Of a stretch of DNA of 64,000 nucleotides, positions 1-8,496 are shown in pieces. The position numbers were made by a program, and so were the translations under genes. Numbering within the stretch: the first letter of the stretch is position 1; the number at the start of each line of letters is the position of its first letter. The stretch is from Polaromonas sp. (GTDB lineage Bacteria; Pseudomonadota; Gammaproteobacteria; Burkholderiales; Burkholderiaceae_C). Where the stretch lies: assembly GCF_029945895.1 (NCBI RefSeq), contig NZ_JAQSDL010000122.1, forward strand, positions 41,750 to 105,749. The letters are read 5' to 3'. Below the pieces are notes generated by a model. It had not been told where the DNA came from, did not search any database, and saw only the letters and a list, made by a program, of their open reading frames with translations.

Positions 1-639
1 TTGTGCCGTGCCCTTGGCGTCGGCGCCGCCGGTGGCGCCGGCCAGGCCCATGGCCCGCTTGATGTTTTCCTGGCGCTGTTTTTCCGCTGCGGCGTCGGCC
101 AGTTTTTTCTTTTCTGCTTCTTTGGCCTCCTGTTTCGCGTCCTGCTTTTTGTCTTCGGCCTTTTTCGCTTCAAGCTTCTTCGCTTCCTCGGCCTTGCGCC
201 TGGCCAGTTCTTCCTTCGCCTTGAGTTCCTTGTCCTTTTTGGCCTGGAGTTCTTTCAGCCGGTCCAGCTCGGCCCTGGCCTTGGCCAGTTCAGCTTCTTT
301 CTTCTTGAGCTCGAGCTTACGTTTTTTCTCCCGCTCAAGCGCAATGTCCACGTCGGGTGCGGGTGGCGGCGGCGGTGCCTTGACCACGGGCTCCGGTGGG
401 GGCGGGGGAGGAGGGGGCGGCGGCGGTGGGGCTTCCACCAGTTTGGGAGCGGCCTCCTGCGGCGTGCTGGACCACAGTTCGGCCTCAAACGAGAGGTCGG
501 GGTCGCTGTGTTTCCAGTTGATTCCCCAGGTCAGCGCACCAATCAGCAACAGGTGAACCAGCAGCGCCAGGCCAAAGGAGCGCAACGCACCGGGTTCGCG
601 TTGCGGCGCAAGGTCGAGGCGGTCGGCGGCACTGGGCAT
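1..639 (-). CDS. tolA: TolA, N-terminal part (runs off window edge)
   Basis: TolA is the inner-membrane protein that spans the periplasm and links the TolQR motor to TolB/Pal during outer-membrane constriction at division. 213 codons are open from the ATG at 639 to the window edge with no stop, so the C-terminal domain is outside the window. Visible parts: a short cytoplasmic N-terminus, one transmembrane helix at about residues 21-38, a run of 12 prolines at about 71-82, then a long Lys/Glu/Ala-rich coiled coil typical of TolA domain II. It lies 14 bp after tolR and is the last visible gene of the ybgC-tolQ-tolR-tolA operon. The assignment rests on position plus architecture. Confidence 0.9.
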   Translation of the reverse strand, partial: MPSAADRLDLAPQREPGALRSFGLALLVHLLLIGALTWGINWKHSDPDLSFEAELWSSTPQEAAPKLVEAPPPPPPPPPPPPEPVVKAPPPPPAPDVDIALEREKKRKLELKKKEAELAKARAELDRLKELQAKKDKELKAKEELARRKAEEAKKLEAKKAEDKKQDAKQEAKEAEKKKLADAAAEKQRQENIKRAMGLAGATGGADAKGTAQ

Positions 640-653
640 CGATGGGCTTCAGC

Positions 654-1085
654 TCAATTGCCGGTCTGCACAGAGAGACCGACCCGGGCCACACCGGCCC
701 TTTGCAGCCCATCCATGACCTTGACCACGGTTTCGTATTTGATGGATTTGTCAGCGCTGATCACCACCGGCGTGACCTGTTCGCCGGCCGGCACCGCCGG
801 CTGCAGGCGCTTGACGGCGGCACCCACCTCGCCAAGCTTGACGGTTGTCGTGTTGCCCGCCGACTTGATCTGGATGACTTCGTCCTTGCTGATCTCGATC
901 TGGATCGGCTTGGGCGGCTGGCCTGGCGCCTTTCCGACCTTGGGCAGCGCAATCATGCTGGGCGTGATCAGCGGTGCCGTCACCATGAAGATGATGAGCA
1001 GCACCAGCATCACGTCAATGAAGGGCACCATGTTGATCTCGCTGATGGTGCGGCGGCCTCGGCCGCGTGAGTTGACTGCTGGCAT
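654..1085 (-). CDS. tolR: TolR, ExbD-family motor subunit
   Basis: TolR forms, with TolQ, the proton-driven motor of the Tol-Pal envelope system. The 143-residue product has the normal family length. A single transmembrane helix lies near residues 20-40 and carries the conserved Asp of the family in the sequence PFIDVMLVLLIIFMV. The periplasmic ExbD-type domain follows, ending in a VGLSVQTGN tail. It starts 6 bp after the tolQ stop and is followed by tolA 14 bp on, so it is translated from the same message. Nothing unusual is seen. Confidence 0.95.
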   Translation of the reverse strand: MPAVNSRGRGRRTISEINMVPFIDVMLVLLIIFMVTAPLITPSMIALPKVGKAPGQPPKPIQIEISKDEVIQIKSAGNTTTVKLGEVGAAVKRLQPAVPAGEQVTPVVISADKSIKYETVVKVMDGLQRAGVARVGLSVQTGN

Positions 1086-1091
1086 GGCTGT

Positions 1092-1780
<689 letters not shown>

Positions 1781-1784
<4 letters not shown>

Positions 1785-2332
1785 GTTTTGGCTTCCAGAC
1801 GATCAAGGATGTTGGCGGGAATTCTGGCGGGCTTCAGGCTGGCGGCGTCGACCCAGCCGATGCGTATCGTGCCCTCACAAATCAATGTAGCCCCCACGCT
1901 TTTCGCTACGCGTAATTCGCTGCCCCCCGAGGGGGCTAATTTTCCTAGGGGCGGCCCGTCGGAAAATTGATTTTCGCCGGGATTTTCAAGAGACAACTCT
2001 GTTCGCTCTGATTTCAATAGCGCACTTTGCTGGATTATCAAGGACGCACGGCCCTTTTCAGTCAGACGTGCGGTAACAATCAGTTCATCGTCCAGTCGGG
2101 CAGGGCGCAGGTAACGAACGCTGGTTTGCGTCACCACGAACATGCCGCCGGTGGACTCACGCAGACGGTGCTGCTCAACGCCCAGTGATCTGAGCCACTC
2201 GGTGCGTGATCGTTCAAAAAACTTCAGGTAGTTGGCATAAAACACAATGCCACCCGCATCCGTGTCTTCCCAGTAAACCCGCAAGGGCCACTGGAATGTG
2301 GAGGCATCCACGACACTGGGGGCTTCAGCCAA
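1781..2332 (-). CDS. ybgC: YbgC-type acyl-CoA thioesterase with an in-frame repeat insertion
   Basis: YbgC is a cytoplasmic hotdog-fold thioesterase encoded at the head of tol-pal operons. Residues 18-35 hold the signature YWEDTDAGGIVFYANY with the catalytic Asp. The product is 183 residues, whereas the family is about 130-140. The excess is an insertion of about 41 residues (approximately 107-147) between the strand ending SLIIQQSALL and the strand TLICEGTIRIGW. At DNA level the insert contains a palindromic repeat (1890-1959) flanked by the 8-bp inverted repeat AAATCAAT/ATTGATTT. The reading frame is kept and conserved residues on both sides are intact, so it is probably still functional with an extended loop. 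It overlaps the upstream aminotransferase gene by 8 bp and tolQ by 4 bp. Confidence 0.92.
1890..1959. repeat. Family B palindromic element inside ybgC
   Basis: The core reads GCCCCCACGCTTTTCGCT, then a perfect hairpin GCCCCC-CGA-GGGGGC (1922-1936) and a GGGGCGGCCCG tail. The same order of blocks occurs at 34057-34121 and twice at 46161-46356. Here it is translated as part of the YbgC insertion. Perfect 8-bp inverted repeats flank it at 1879-1886 and 1966-1973. Confidence 0.8.
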
Positions 2333-3530
2333 GGACGGCCTCCAGCCGGTTCACGGCCTCTTTGAGTTGCTCCATGGAACTGGCCGTGGAGAAGCGGACG
2401 TACTGCTCCGGCGCCATGGTTCCGAAGTCGCGTCCCGGTGTCACGGCCAGGTGGGCGCGTTTCATCAGTTCAAAAGAAAAGTCCCAGCTGCCACTGACGC
2501 CCAGGCGGGCCGCAGCGTCCGTGCAATCGGCATAGGCATAAAACGCGCCGTCCGGCATCACCGGCACTGTCAGGCCCAGGCGGTTGAGTTGGGGAATGAA
2601 GTAGTCGCGCCTGGCCTTGAACTCGGAGCGGCGCCGTTCGTACTCGGCCAGACTGTCAGGCTCAAAACACGCCAGTGCCGCATGCTGGGCCACGGTGCTG
2701 GGGCAGATGAACAGGTTCTGCGCGATGCGCTCAATCACCGGCGCGAGCTCCTCGGGCACCACCAGCCAGCCCAGGCGCCAGCCTGTCATGTTGAAGTACT
2801 TGCTGAAGCTGTTGATGCTGATGATGCTTTCGCCCAGGCCATCTCCCATGGCCAGCGCTGTCTGCCCAAAACGTTCCTCGTAACTCAGGCCCAGGTAGAT
2901 CTCGTCGATCAGCGTGACGCCGCCGCGGCTGTGCACGAATTCATGGATGCGGCGCAACTCGTCCGGCGCGATCGAGGTGCCGGTGGGGTTGGACGGCGAG
3001 GCCAGCAGCACGCCACGGGTTTTGTCGGTCCATGCGGCCTGCACCTTGGCACTGCTGAGCTGGAAGCGTTCATGGGCCGTGGTGGGCACCAGCACCGCAT
3101 TGCCTTCGGCGGCGCTGACAAAATGCCGGTTGCAGGGATAACTCGGGTCCGGCATCAGGATGTCGTCACCGGCTTCTATCAACGCCAAGCAGGCCAGCTG
3201 CAGTGCTGCCGATGCGCCGGCAGTGATGATGATGCGGCCGGGCGCCACATCGGCATGGAAGCGCGAGGCATACCAGTGGCTGATGCACTCGCGCAGGCTC
3301 TGCAGGCCAGTCGCCTGGGTGTACTGGGTGTTGCCGTCGCGGATGGCGCGGGCCGCGGCCTGCTGGACCAGCGGCGGTGCGGTGAAGTCCGGTTCGCCAA
3401 TATTCAGGAAAATCATGGGGCGGGATGTATGCGCCACATCCCGGGCCAGCGTGGCTGCGGCCTTGGCAACTTCCATCACGTAAAAAGGTTCGATGCGCTG
3501 CGCGCGCCGTGCGATCCGCAGGGTTGTCAT
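2325..3530 (-). CDS. PLP-dependent aminotransferase, class I/II
   Basis: This is a cytoplasmic pyridoxal-phosphate enzyme of the aspartate/alanine aminotransferase superfamily, 401 residues. Visible landmarks are NIGEPDF near residue 45, SNPTG near 188, a DEIYLGL segment carrying the cofactor-binding Asp/Tyr, and SFSKYFNMTGWRLGW carrying the Schiff-base lysine at about residue 250. The C-terminal Arg (VRFS) that binds the substrate carboxylate is present. The amino donor cannot be deduced from sequence. It lies between nusB (8 bp) and ybgC (8-bp overlap), so it is co-transcribed with the tol operon. Confidence 0.9.
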   Translation of the reverse strand: MTTLRIARRAQRIEPFYVMEVAKAAATLARDVAHTSRPMIFLNIGEPDFTAPPLVQQAAARAIRDGNTQYTQATGLQSLRECISHWYASRFHADVAPGRIIITAGASAALQLACLALIEAGDDILMPDPSYPCNRHFVSAAEGNAVLVPTTAHERFQLSSAKVQAAWTDKTRGVLLASPSNPTGTSIAPDELRRIHEFVHSRGGVTLIDEIYLGLSYEERFGQTALAMGDGLGESIISINSFSKYFNMTGWRLGWLVVPEELAPVIERIAQNLFICPSTVAQHAALACFEPDSLAEYERRRSEFKARRDYFIPQLNRLGLTVPVMPDGAFYAYADCTDAAARLGVSGSWDFSFELMKRAHLAVTPGRDFGTMAPEQYVRFSTASSMEQLKEAVNRLEAVLG

Positions 3531-3538
3531 GCTGCGCG

Positions 3539-4057
3539 TCAGGCTTTTTTGTCGGCGGCGACTTCAGCGGCGCGAAAGGCCGGTGCCAGTTTGTGCAGCA
3601 CACCGTTGACGTATTTGTGGCCGTCGGTGCCGCCAAAAGCCTTGGCCAGCTCGATACATTCGTTGATGATCACGCGGTAAGGCACGTCCAGGCAATGCTT
3701 GAACTCGTAGGTACCAATCCACAACACCGCATGTTCAACCGGCGATATTTCGGCCATCTTGCGGTCCAGCAAAGGCGTCACACTGTCATCCAGCGACGCA
3801 GCTTCTTCAATACAGCCATGCAGCAGCGCGTCGTAATGCACCGCATCAGCTTTGTGAAAGCCGACCAGGTCGCGGGTGAAGGCGTCAATCGACGACGCTT
3901 CGTTGCGTCCCACCAGATGCTGGTACAACGCCTGCAGGGCAAACTCGCGCGCCCGGGTACGCGCTGACTTGTCGGCCGCCTTTTTGACGCCCGTGTCGGT
4001 CAGGCCGCTGCGGGTCTGTGGCGGACGCTTGGGTTTGAGGGGGGTCTTTTCAGTCAT
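3539..4057 (-). CDS. nusB: NusB transcription antitermination factor
   Basis: NusB binds boxA RNA with S10 (NusE) and supports rRNA antitermination. The ATG at 4057 gives 172 residues. A TTG 39 bp upstream would extend it but overlaps ribH and adds nothing conserved, so I prefer the ATG. The all-helical NusB domain starts at [15 protein letters not shown] and contains [18 protein letters not shown] and a C-terminal [11 protein letters not shown], both conserved. The N-terminus is a basic tail. The order ribH-nusB is widespread in proteobacteria. Confidence 0.94.
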   Translation of the reverse strand: MTEKTPLKPKRPPQTRSGLTDTGVKKAADKSARTRAREFALQALYQHLVGRNEASSIDAFTRDLVGFHKADAVHYDALLHGCIEEAASLDDSVTPLLDRKMAEISPVEHAVLWIGTYEFKHCLDVPYRVIINECIELAKAFGGTDGHKYVNGVLHKLAPAFRAAEVAADKKA

Positions 4058-4088
4058 GGCGCGCCTGGTGGGGGAGGGGAACGGAATA

Positions 4089-4553
4089 TCAGTCAAGTTC
4101 GTTCAGCAGGTTGGCCATTTCCACCGCCACGCGCGCAGCATCCCGGCCCTTGTCGGTCTGGCGGGCTTCGGCCTGGGCCATGTTTTCGACGGTCAGGATG
4201 GCGTTGGCGATAGGCAGCTGGTAGTCCAGTGCCAGCCGGCTGACCGAGGCGCCGCTTTCGTTGGCGACAAGCTCAAAGTGGTAGGTCTCGCCGCGGATGA
4301 TGCAACCCAGCGCCACCAGCGCGTCGTACTGGTCGCGTTCGGCCATGGCCTGCAGTGCCGAGGGGATCTCGAGCGCACCCGGCACCTTGACGTGGTGGAT
4401 GTTTTTCTCCTCGACTCCCAGCGTCAGCAGCTCCTGCCAGCAGGCCTTGGCCAGCGCATTGGTGATGCTCTCGTTGAAACGCGCCTGGACAATGCCAATC
4501 GTGAGTTTCCTGCCGTCCAGCTTGTCGGCCGTACCTTTTTCTGCACCAAACAC
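4089..4553 (-). CDS. ribH: 6,7-dimethyl-8-ribityllumazine synthase
   Basis: RibH condenses 5-amino-6-ribitylaminouracil with 3,4-dihydroxy-2-butanone 4-phosphate in the penultimate step of riboflavin synthesis. I start it at a GTG (4551-4553) because AAGGAATAACC lies directly upstream. This gives 154 residues, the normal length, and leaves only 2 bp after the ribBX stop. Family landmarks are [15 protein letters not shown], the VPGALEIP loop, [12 protein letters not shown] and a catalytic-loop region near residue 90. The product acts in the cytoplasm as an oligomer. Confidence 0.95.
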   Translation of the reverse strand: MFGAEKGTADKLDGRKLTIGIVQARFNESITNALAKACWQELLTLGVEEKNIHHVKVPGALEIPSALQAMAERDQYDALVALGCIIRGETYHFELVANESGASVSRLALDYQLPIANAILTVENMAQAEARQTDKGRDAARVAVEMANLLNELD

Positions 4554-4555
4554 GG

Positions 4556-5668
4556 TTATTCCTTTTTGTTGGCAATGTAGCCAGTGATCTCGAGACCGTA
4601 ACCCGTCATGCTGGGCATGCGGCGCGGGTTGCCCATCAGGTTCATCTTGTGCACGCCACACTCGCGCAGGATCTGCGCGCCCACGCCGTAGGTGCGCAAG
4701 TCCATGCGGCCTCGCTCGGGGGCCTGGCTGGCGCGTGCCGTGCCTTCGAATTGTTCAAGCAGCTGCGCCCCGCTTTCGCCGCAATTGAGCAGCACCGCCA
4801 CGCCTTTGCCCTCCCTGGCAATATGCGTCAGGCTCTGGTCCAGGCTCCAGGAGTGCATGGAGCGGCCGGTTTCCAGCGCGTCGAGCACCGACAGCGGCTC
4901 ATGAACTCGCGCTGCCACGGTGTCCTCGGGTGACCATTGACCCTTGACAAGCGCCAGGTGCAGGCCCTGGCTGGTCTTGTCCTTGAAGGCATGCGCGGTG
5001 AATTCGCCAAAAGCGGTCTGCAGTGTCCGTGTGCCGATTTTCTCGATCAGCGAATCATGGCGGCTGCGGTGTTCAATGAGGTCGGCAATGGTTCCGATTT
5101 TCAGGCCATGTTCGGCGGCAAAAACCTGCAGGTCGGGCAGTCGGGCCATGGTGCCGTCGTCTTTCATGATCTCGCAGATCACGGCAGCGGGTGAGCAGCC
5201 CGCCATGCCAGCCAGATCACAGCCGGCTTCGGTATGGCCGGCGCGCATCAGCACGCCGCCGTCGACAGCCTGCAGGGGAAAGATGTGACCGGGCTGCACC
5301 AGGTCGCTGACTTGGGCATTTTTGGCGACGGCGGCCTGCACCGTGCGGGCCCGGTCTGCCGCGGAGATGCCGGTGGTCACGCCCTCGGCGGCCTCTATCG
5401 ACACCGTGAAGGCGGTGCTGTATTTGCCGCCATTGCGGGTGGCCATGGGCGGCAACTGCAGCCTCTCGCAGCGCTCGCGCGTCAATGTCAGGCAGATCAG
5501 GCCGCGGCCGTAACGGGCCATGAAGTTGATGGCCTCCGGGGTCACGTGGTCTGCGGCGAGCACCAGGTCGCCTTCGTTTTCGCGGTCTTCTTCATCGACC
5601 AGGATGACCATGCGGCCGGCCCGCATGTCGGCCACGATGTCTTCAACAGGGGAGATGGCAATGGTCAT
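4556..5668 (-). CDS. ribBX: 3,4-DHBP synthase fused to a degenerate GTP-cyclohydrolase II domain (RibBX type)
   Basis: The N-terminal half (about 1-205) is an intact 3,4-dihydroxy-2-butanone 4-phosphate synthase. It has the acidic metal-binding loop [19 protein letters not shown], and the GHIFPL and RAGHTEA motifs. The C-terminal half resembles GTP cyclohydrolase II in length and ends but lacks the zinc ligands. Where RibA has HSECLTGD and SxRCDCG, this protein reads [10 protein letters not shown] and [10 protein letters not shown]. It is therefore predicted to make the four-carbon unit but not to open GTP. This matches the published RibBX variant of Proteobacteria (established knowledge), so a separate RibA should exist outside the window. 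It is second-to-last in ribD-ribE-ribBX-ribH. Confidence 0.9.
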   Translation of the reverse strand: MTIAISPVEDIVADMRAGRMVILVDEEDRENEGDLVLAADHVTPEAINFMARYGRGLICLTLTRERCERLQLPPMATRNGGKYSTAFTVSIEAAEGVTTGISAADRARTVQAAVAKNAQVSDLVQPGHIFPLQAVDGGVLMRAGHTEAGCDLAGMAGCSPAAVICEIMKDDGTMARLPDLQVFAAEHGLKIGTIADLIEHRSRHDSLIEKIGTRTLQTAFGEFTAHAFKDKTSQGLHLALVKGQWSPEDTVAARVHEPLSVLDALETGRSMHSWSLDQSLTHIAREGKGVAVLLNCGESGAQLLEQFEGTARASQAPERGRMDLRTYGVGAQILRECGVHKMNLMGNPRRMPSMTGYGLEITGYIANKKE

Positions 5669-5671
5669 GGT

Positions 5672-6307
5672 TCAGTTTTTCTTTCCGTCCTGGAGCATGC
5701 GCTCCACGTAACGCGCAATCAGGTCAATTTCCAGGTTCACCTGCGATTGTGGTCGCAGATGGCCCAGTGCTGTGTTTTGGACCGTGTGGGAAATCAGGTT
5801 GATGCTGATTTCGCAGCCGGCCTGGCTGCCTTCGAGATCGGTGACGCGGTTGACGGTCAGGCTGACGCCATTGATCGTGATGGAGCCCTTGTAGGCCAGG
5901 TACTTGGCCAGTTCGCGCGGGGCGCGGATGCGCAGCTCCCAACTTTCACCCACCTGGGCGAAATGCGTGACGGTGCCGATGCCATCGACGTGGCCGGCGA
6001 CGATGTGGCCGCCCAGCCTGTCGTTGGCGCGCAGCGCCTTTTCAAGGTTGATCGGGCCGGGTTCTGTCAAGCCACTGGTTTTGGCCAGCGACTCGGCCGA
6101 TATTTCGATCAGGAACTGGTTTCTGGGAAGATCGAGTGCAGTGACGGTCATGCAGGCGCCGTTCAGCGCAATGCTGTCGCCCAGGCCCACGTCGTCGAGG
6201 TAGTCCGATGGCGCTTCGATGGTGAGTCGCTTGCCATGGTCCAAAGAGCTGCCCAGGCTATGGATGGCGACGATGCGCCCCACGCCGGTGATGATTCCGG
6301 TAAACAT
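5672..6307 (-). CDS. ribE: Riboflavin synthase, alpha subunit
   Basis: It dismutates two lumazines to riboflavin. The ATG at 6307 gives 211 residues starting [12 protein letters not shown], the near-invariant riboflavin synthase N-terminus. The open frame further upstream is not conserved. Two lumazine-binding barrels can be seen: the first repeat about 1-95 with [13 protein letters not shown], the second about 98-200 with [11 protein letters not shown] and [11 protein letters not shown]. The gene lies 3 bp upstream of ribBX and 55 bp after ribD. Confidence 0.95.
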   Translation of the reverse strand: MFTGIITGVGRIVAIHSLGSSLDHGKRLTIEAPSDYLDDVGLGDSIALNGACMTVTALDLPRNQFLIEISAESLAKTSGLTEPGPINLEKALRANDRLGGHIVAGHVDGIGTVTHFAQVGESWELRIRAPRELAKYLAYKGSITINGVSLTVNRVTDLEGSQAGCEISINLISHTVQNTALGHLRPQSQVNLEIDLIARYVERMLQDGKKN

Positions 6308-6362
6308 GGCGCTATTTTCGCAGAGATTGCGGGCGGCCATGGGCCGGGCCGATAAAGCAGGG

Positions 6363-7460
6363 CTAAAAGAGGTCGCTTCCCCTGACTCTGGCCACGATAC
6401 GCAGATCGGGGCCCAGGCGGTCGGTCGAGCGAAACTCAAGGTCCACCACCTGCGAAAGCTCGGTAATCGGTCCGAAACTGGCCATGCCGCTGCCCTGGCC
6501 TATCAGTTTGGGGGCCAGGTAGACCACAAACTCATCGACCAGAGCTTCACGGATCAGTGACCCGTTGAGCTTGTTTCCGGCCTCGACGTGGACTTCGTTG
6601 ACCTCGCGCAGCGCCAGGTCGCGCAGCATGGCCGCCAGGTCCACCTTGCCGCCGTTGCCTGGCAGGTAAACGACGGTGGCACCGCGCGCTTCAAGGGCTG
6701 CCTTTTTGACATTATTTTGCTCCGCAGCGTAGATGTACAGAGCGCGACCAGCTATGAAAAGATGAGCATCCAGCGGCGTCTCCAGCCGGCTGTCTACCAC
6801 CACCAGATGCGGCTGGCGCGGGGTGTCAACCAGACGCACATCAAGGCGCGGGTTGTCTTGAAGCACGGTGCCAATGCCGGTGAGCACGGCGCAGGAGCGT
6901 GCGCGCCATGCATGGCCATCGGTGCGGGCTGCGTCGGACGTGATCCACTGGCTCTTGCCATTGTCCAGCGCCGTCTTGCCATCAAGCGAGGCCGCCACCT
7001 TCATCCGCACCCAAGGCGTCTTCCGGATCATGCGACTGAAAAAACCGATGTTCAGCTCACGCGATTCCTCCGCACCCGCCCCCACTTCGACTTCGATCCC
7101 GGCAGCCCGCAGGCGCTCGAAACCCTGGCCGGACACCAGCGGATTGGGGTCAGCAATCGACGCCACCACTTTTTTGATGCCGGCCGCAATGAGGGCATCG
7201 CAGCAAGGACCAGTTCGACCATGGTGCGAGCAAGGTTCAAGGGTGACATAGGCGGTGGCACCTTGTAGCGAGTGGCCTCGCGCTTCTGCGTCCTGCATGG
7301 CCACGATTTCGGCGTGGGGGCCGCCAGCGCGTTGGGTGTGGCCTCTTCCCAAGATACGGCCGTCAGCGGCAGAATATATGGCACCAACCCGGGGGTTGGG
7401 GGAGGTCAGGAGCAAGGAGTCCCGGGCAAGTGCAAGCGCTTCAGCTATGAGTATTTTCAC
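6363..7460 (-). CDS. ribD: Bifunctional pyrimidine deaminase/reductase RibD
   Basis: RibD deaminates and then reduces the GTP-derived pyrimidine in riboflavin synthesis. The deaminase domain (about 1-145) shows the zinc site PHAEIVAM and YVTLEPCSHHGRTGPC. The reductase domain follows with VRMKVAASLDGKTA and an EAGNKLNGSL region near the end. The start is uncertain. A GTG at 7460 gives 365 residues and begins 20 bp after the pilin gene stop; another GTG at 7496 would add 12 residues and overlap that gene. No strong ribosome-binding site separates them. It is the first gene of the rib run and follows the pilin genes closely. Confidence 0.92.
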   Translation of the reverse strand: MKILIAEALALARDSLLLTSPNPRVGAIYSAADGRILGRGHTQRAGGPHAEIVAMQDAEARGHSLQGATAYVTLEPCSHHGRTGPCCDALIAAGIKKVVASIADPNPLVSGQGFERLRAAGIEVEVGAGAEESRELNIGFFSRMIRKTPWVRMKVAASLDGKTALDNGKSQWITSDAARTDGHAWRARSCAVLTGIGTVLQDNPRLDVRLVDTPRQPHLVVVDSRLETPLDAHLFIAGRALYIYAAEQNNVKKAALEARGATVVYLPGNGGKVDLAAMLRDLALREVNEVHVEAGNKLNGSLIREALVDEFVVYLAPKLIGQGSGMASFGPITELSQVVDLEFRSTDRLGPDLRIVARVRGSDLF

Positions 7461-7479
7461 CTCATCATTGTCGCGCGTT

Positions 7480-8040
7480 CTAATCCGAACTGGCACAGCC
7501 GTCGTTGCCCGGTACGCTGCTACAAATTCGTGTGCGTCCTGTGACGGATACCTTTATGCCTTTTCGGAGCTCACTGCTAGGGAGTGAATTGGACGAAAAT
7601 ACAATCCGGCCTGCATTCCGGCCCACAAGAAAACCGCTGGCGTCGAACGCGACCAAATTGCCGACTGCCGAATTGAGAGCAACCTCATACACCAAGACAC
7701 CGTCGGCGACAGCAGGGACTGTAGTGACCAAGGTGTCAGTACCTTCAGTGTAGACCTTGTCTTTATCCACATCTACATAAATACGCCAGCCTTGACCCCA
7801 GTCGGTATCCACAACTGGCTGAACGACTGCCTGCTGGTTGTTCTTGATGGCTTCGCTGCGAGCCTGCATTGCGGATGCCATGAGATCGCTCGCGGCCAAG
7901 CTAAGCTTCTGCCTCGCAATAGTGCGTTGGAAACTGGGTGCGGCCAAACTCGCGATGATGGCAAGTAATGCAAGGACCACCAGTAGCTCAATCAAAGTAA
8001 ACCCGCGGACTTTCCCGGAAAACGGGCTCACGGCCAGCAT
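7480..8040 (-). CDS. fimT: FimT/GspH-family minor pseudopilin
   Basis: This is a type IV pilus-associated pseudopilin. Residues 13-35 form the prepilin cleavage/methylation motif [16 protein letters not shown], with the invariant Glu at +5 and the hydrophobic helix. The remaining 150 residues match the GspH/FimT globular fold pattern in length, with a DGVLVYE segment and a C-terminal pair of cysteines (ICSS and DGCASSD). It overlaps pilE by 13 bp. FimT proteins in related systems bind DNA during transformation (established for other species). That role is possible here but not shown. Confidence 0.85.
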   Translation of the reverse strand: MLAVSPFSGKVRGFTLIELLVVLALLAIIASLAAPSFQRTIARQKLSLAASDLMASAMQARSEAIKNNQQAVVQPVVDTDWGQGWRIYVDVDKDKVYTEGTDTLVTTVPAVADGVLVYEVALNSAVGNLVAFDASGFLVGRNAGRIVFSSNSLPSSELRKGIKVSVTGRTRICSSVPGNDGCASSD

Positions 8041-8495
8041 TGCTTTTCACCTGTGACTCGAGTTGTTCCCTTGAATGTGCAGCCCTTGTCTCCGTTGCTT
8101 GTGAAGTAAAGCATGCTGACCGGATCGTTGCCGGAGCGCATGGTTCCCTGCAGTTCAACACACTGGTTGAGCGCCACGGTCGTGGCGCCACTGACACACT
8201 GGACGGCTGCTATACCACATGCACTTTTTTCCAGTGTATCGCCGGAGAAGGCTTTTGTTTTCGCTGTTGCCGCACCATCCGTGAACCCAACATACTGGTT
8301 GAACTGGCTGTAGTATCTTTCCTGCTGTTGCATGGATTGCAACAAGGCGCTGCGACACTCGGCTCTTCTTCCCTTTCGAATCTGGTCGGTATAAGCCGGG
8401 TAAGCTACGGCCGCCAAAATGCCGATGATGGCGACTGTGATCATTAATTCAATCAAGGTGAATCCAGCCGCATTTCTTCGTAAATGTTGGTACAT
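8028..8495 (-). CDS. pilE: PilE-like type IV minor pilin
   Basis: The ATG at 8495 follows AAGGATTGAT and sits 1 bp after the pilY1 stop, giving 155 residues. The leader ends at [25 protein letters not shown], a textbook prepilin peptidase site. The mature domain carries [13 protein letters not shown], common in PilE-type pilins, and cysteine pairs including one near the C-terminus (KQCWP). As the gene next to pilY1 in the pilVWXY1E order, it is probably a minor tip-complex pilin rather than the major subunit. Confidence 0.88.
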   Translation of the reverse strand: MYQHLRRNAAGFTLIELMITVAIIGILAAVAYPAYTDQIRKGRRAECRSALLQSMQQQERYYSQFNQYVGFTDGAATAKTKAFSGDTLEKSACGIAAVQCVSGATTVALNQCVELQGTMRSGNDPVSMLYFTSNGDKGCTFKGTTRVTGEKQCWP

Positions 8496-8496
8496 A

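Noticed and set aside
6308..6362. FMN riboswitch in the riboflavin cluster
   Set aside because: The gaps before ribD, ribE and ribBX are far too short and lack the conserved FMN aptamer blocks.
6700..6770. Possible further family A copy inside ribD
   Set aside because: GACCAGCTATGAAAAGATG resembles one half of the element, but the other half is absent and the encoded segment fits ordinary RibD sequence, so chance similarity cannot be excluded.
7425..7462. Family A-like half element over the ribD start
   Set aside because: GCGCTTCAGCTATGAGTATTTT is similar to the distal hairpin, but the region encodes the conserved RibD N-terminus and lacks the GGCC-AGCCCTT half.
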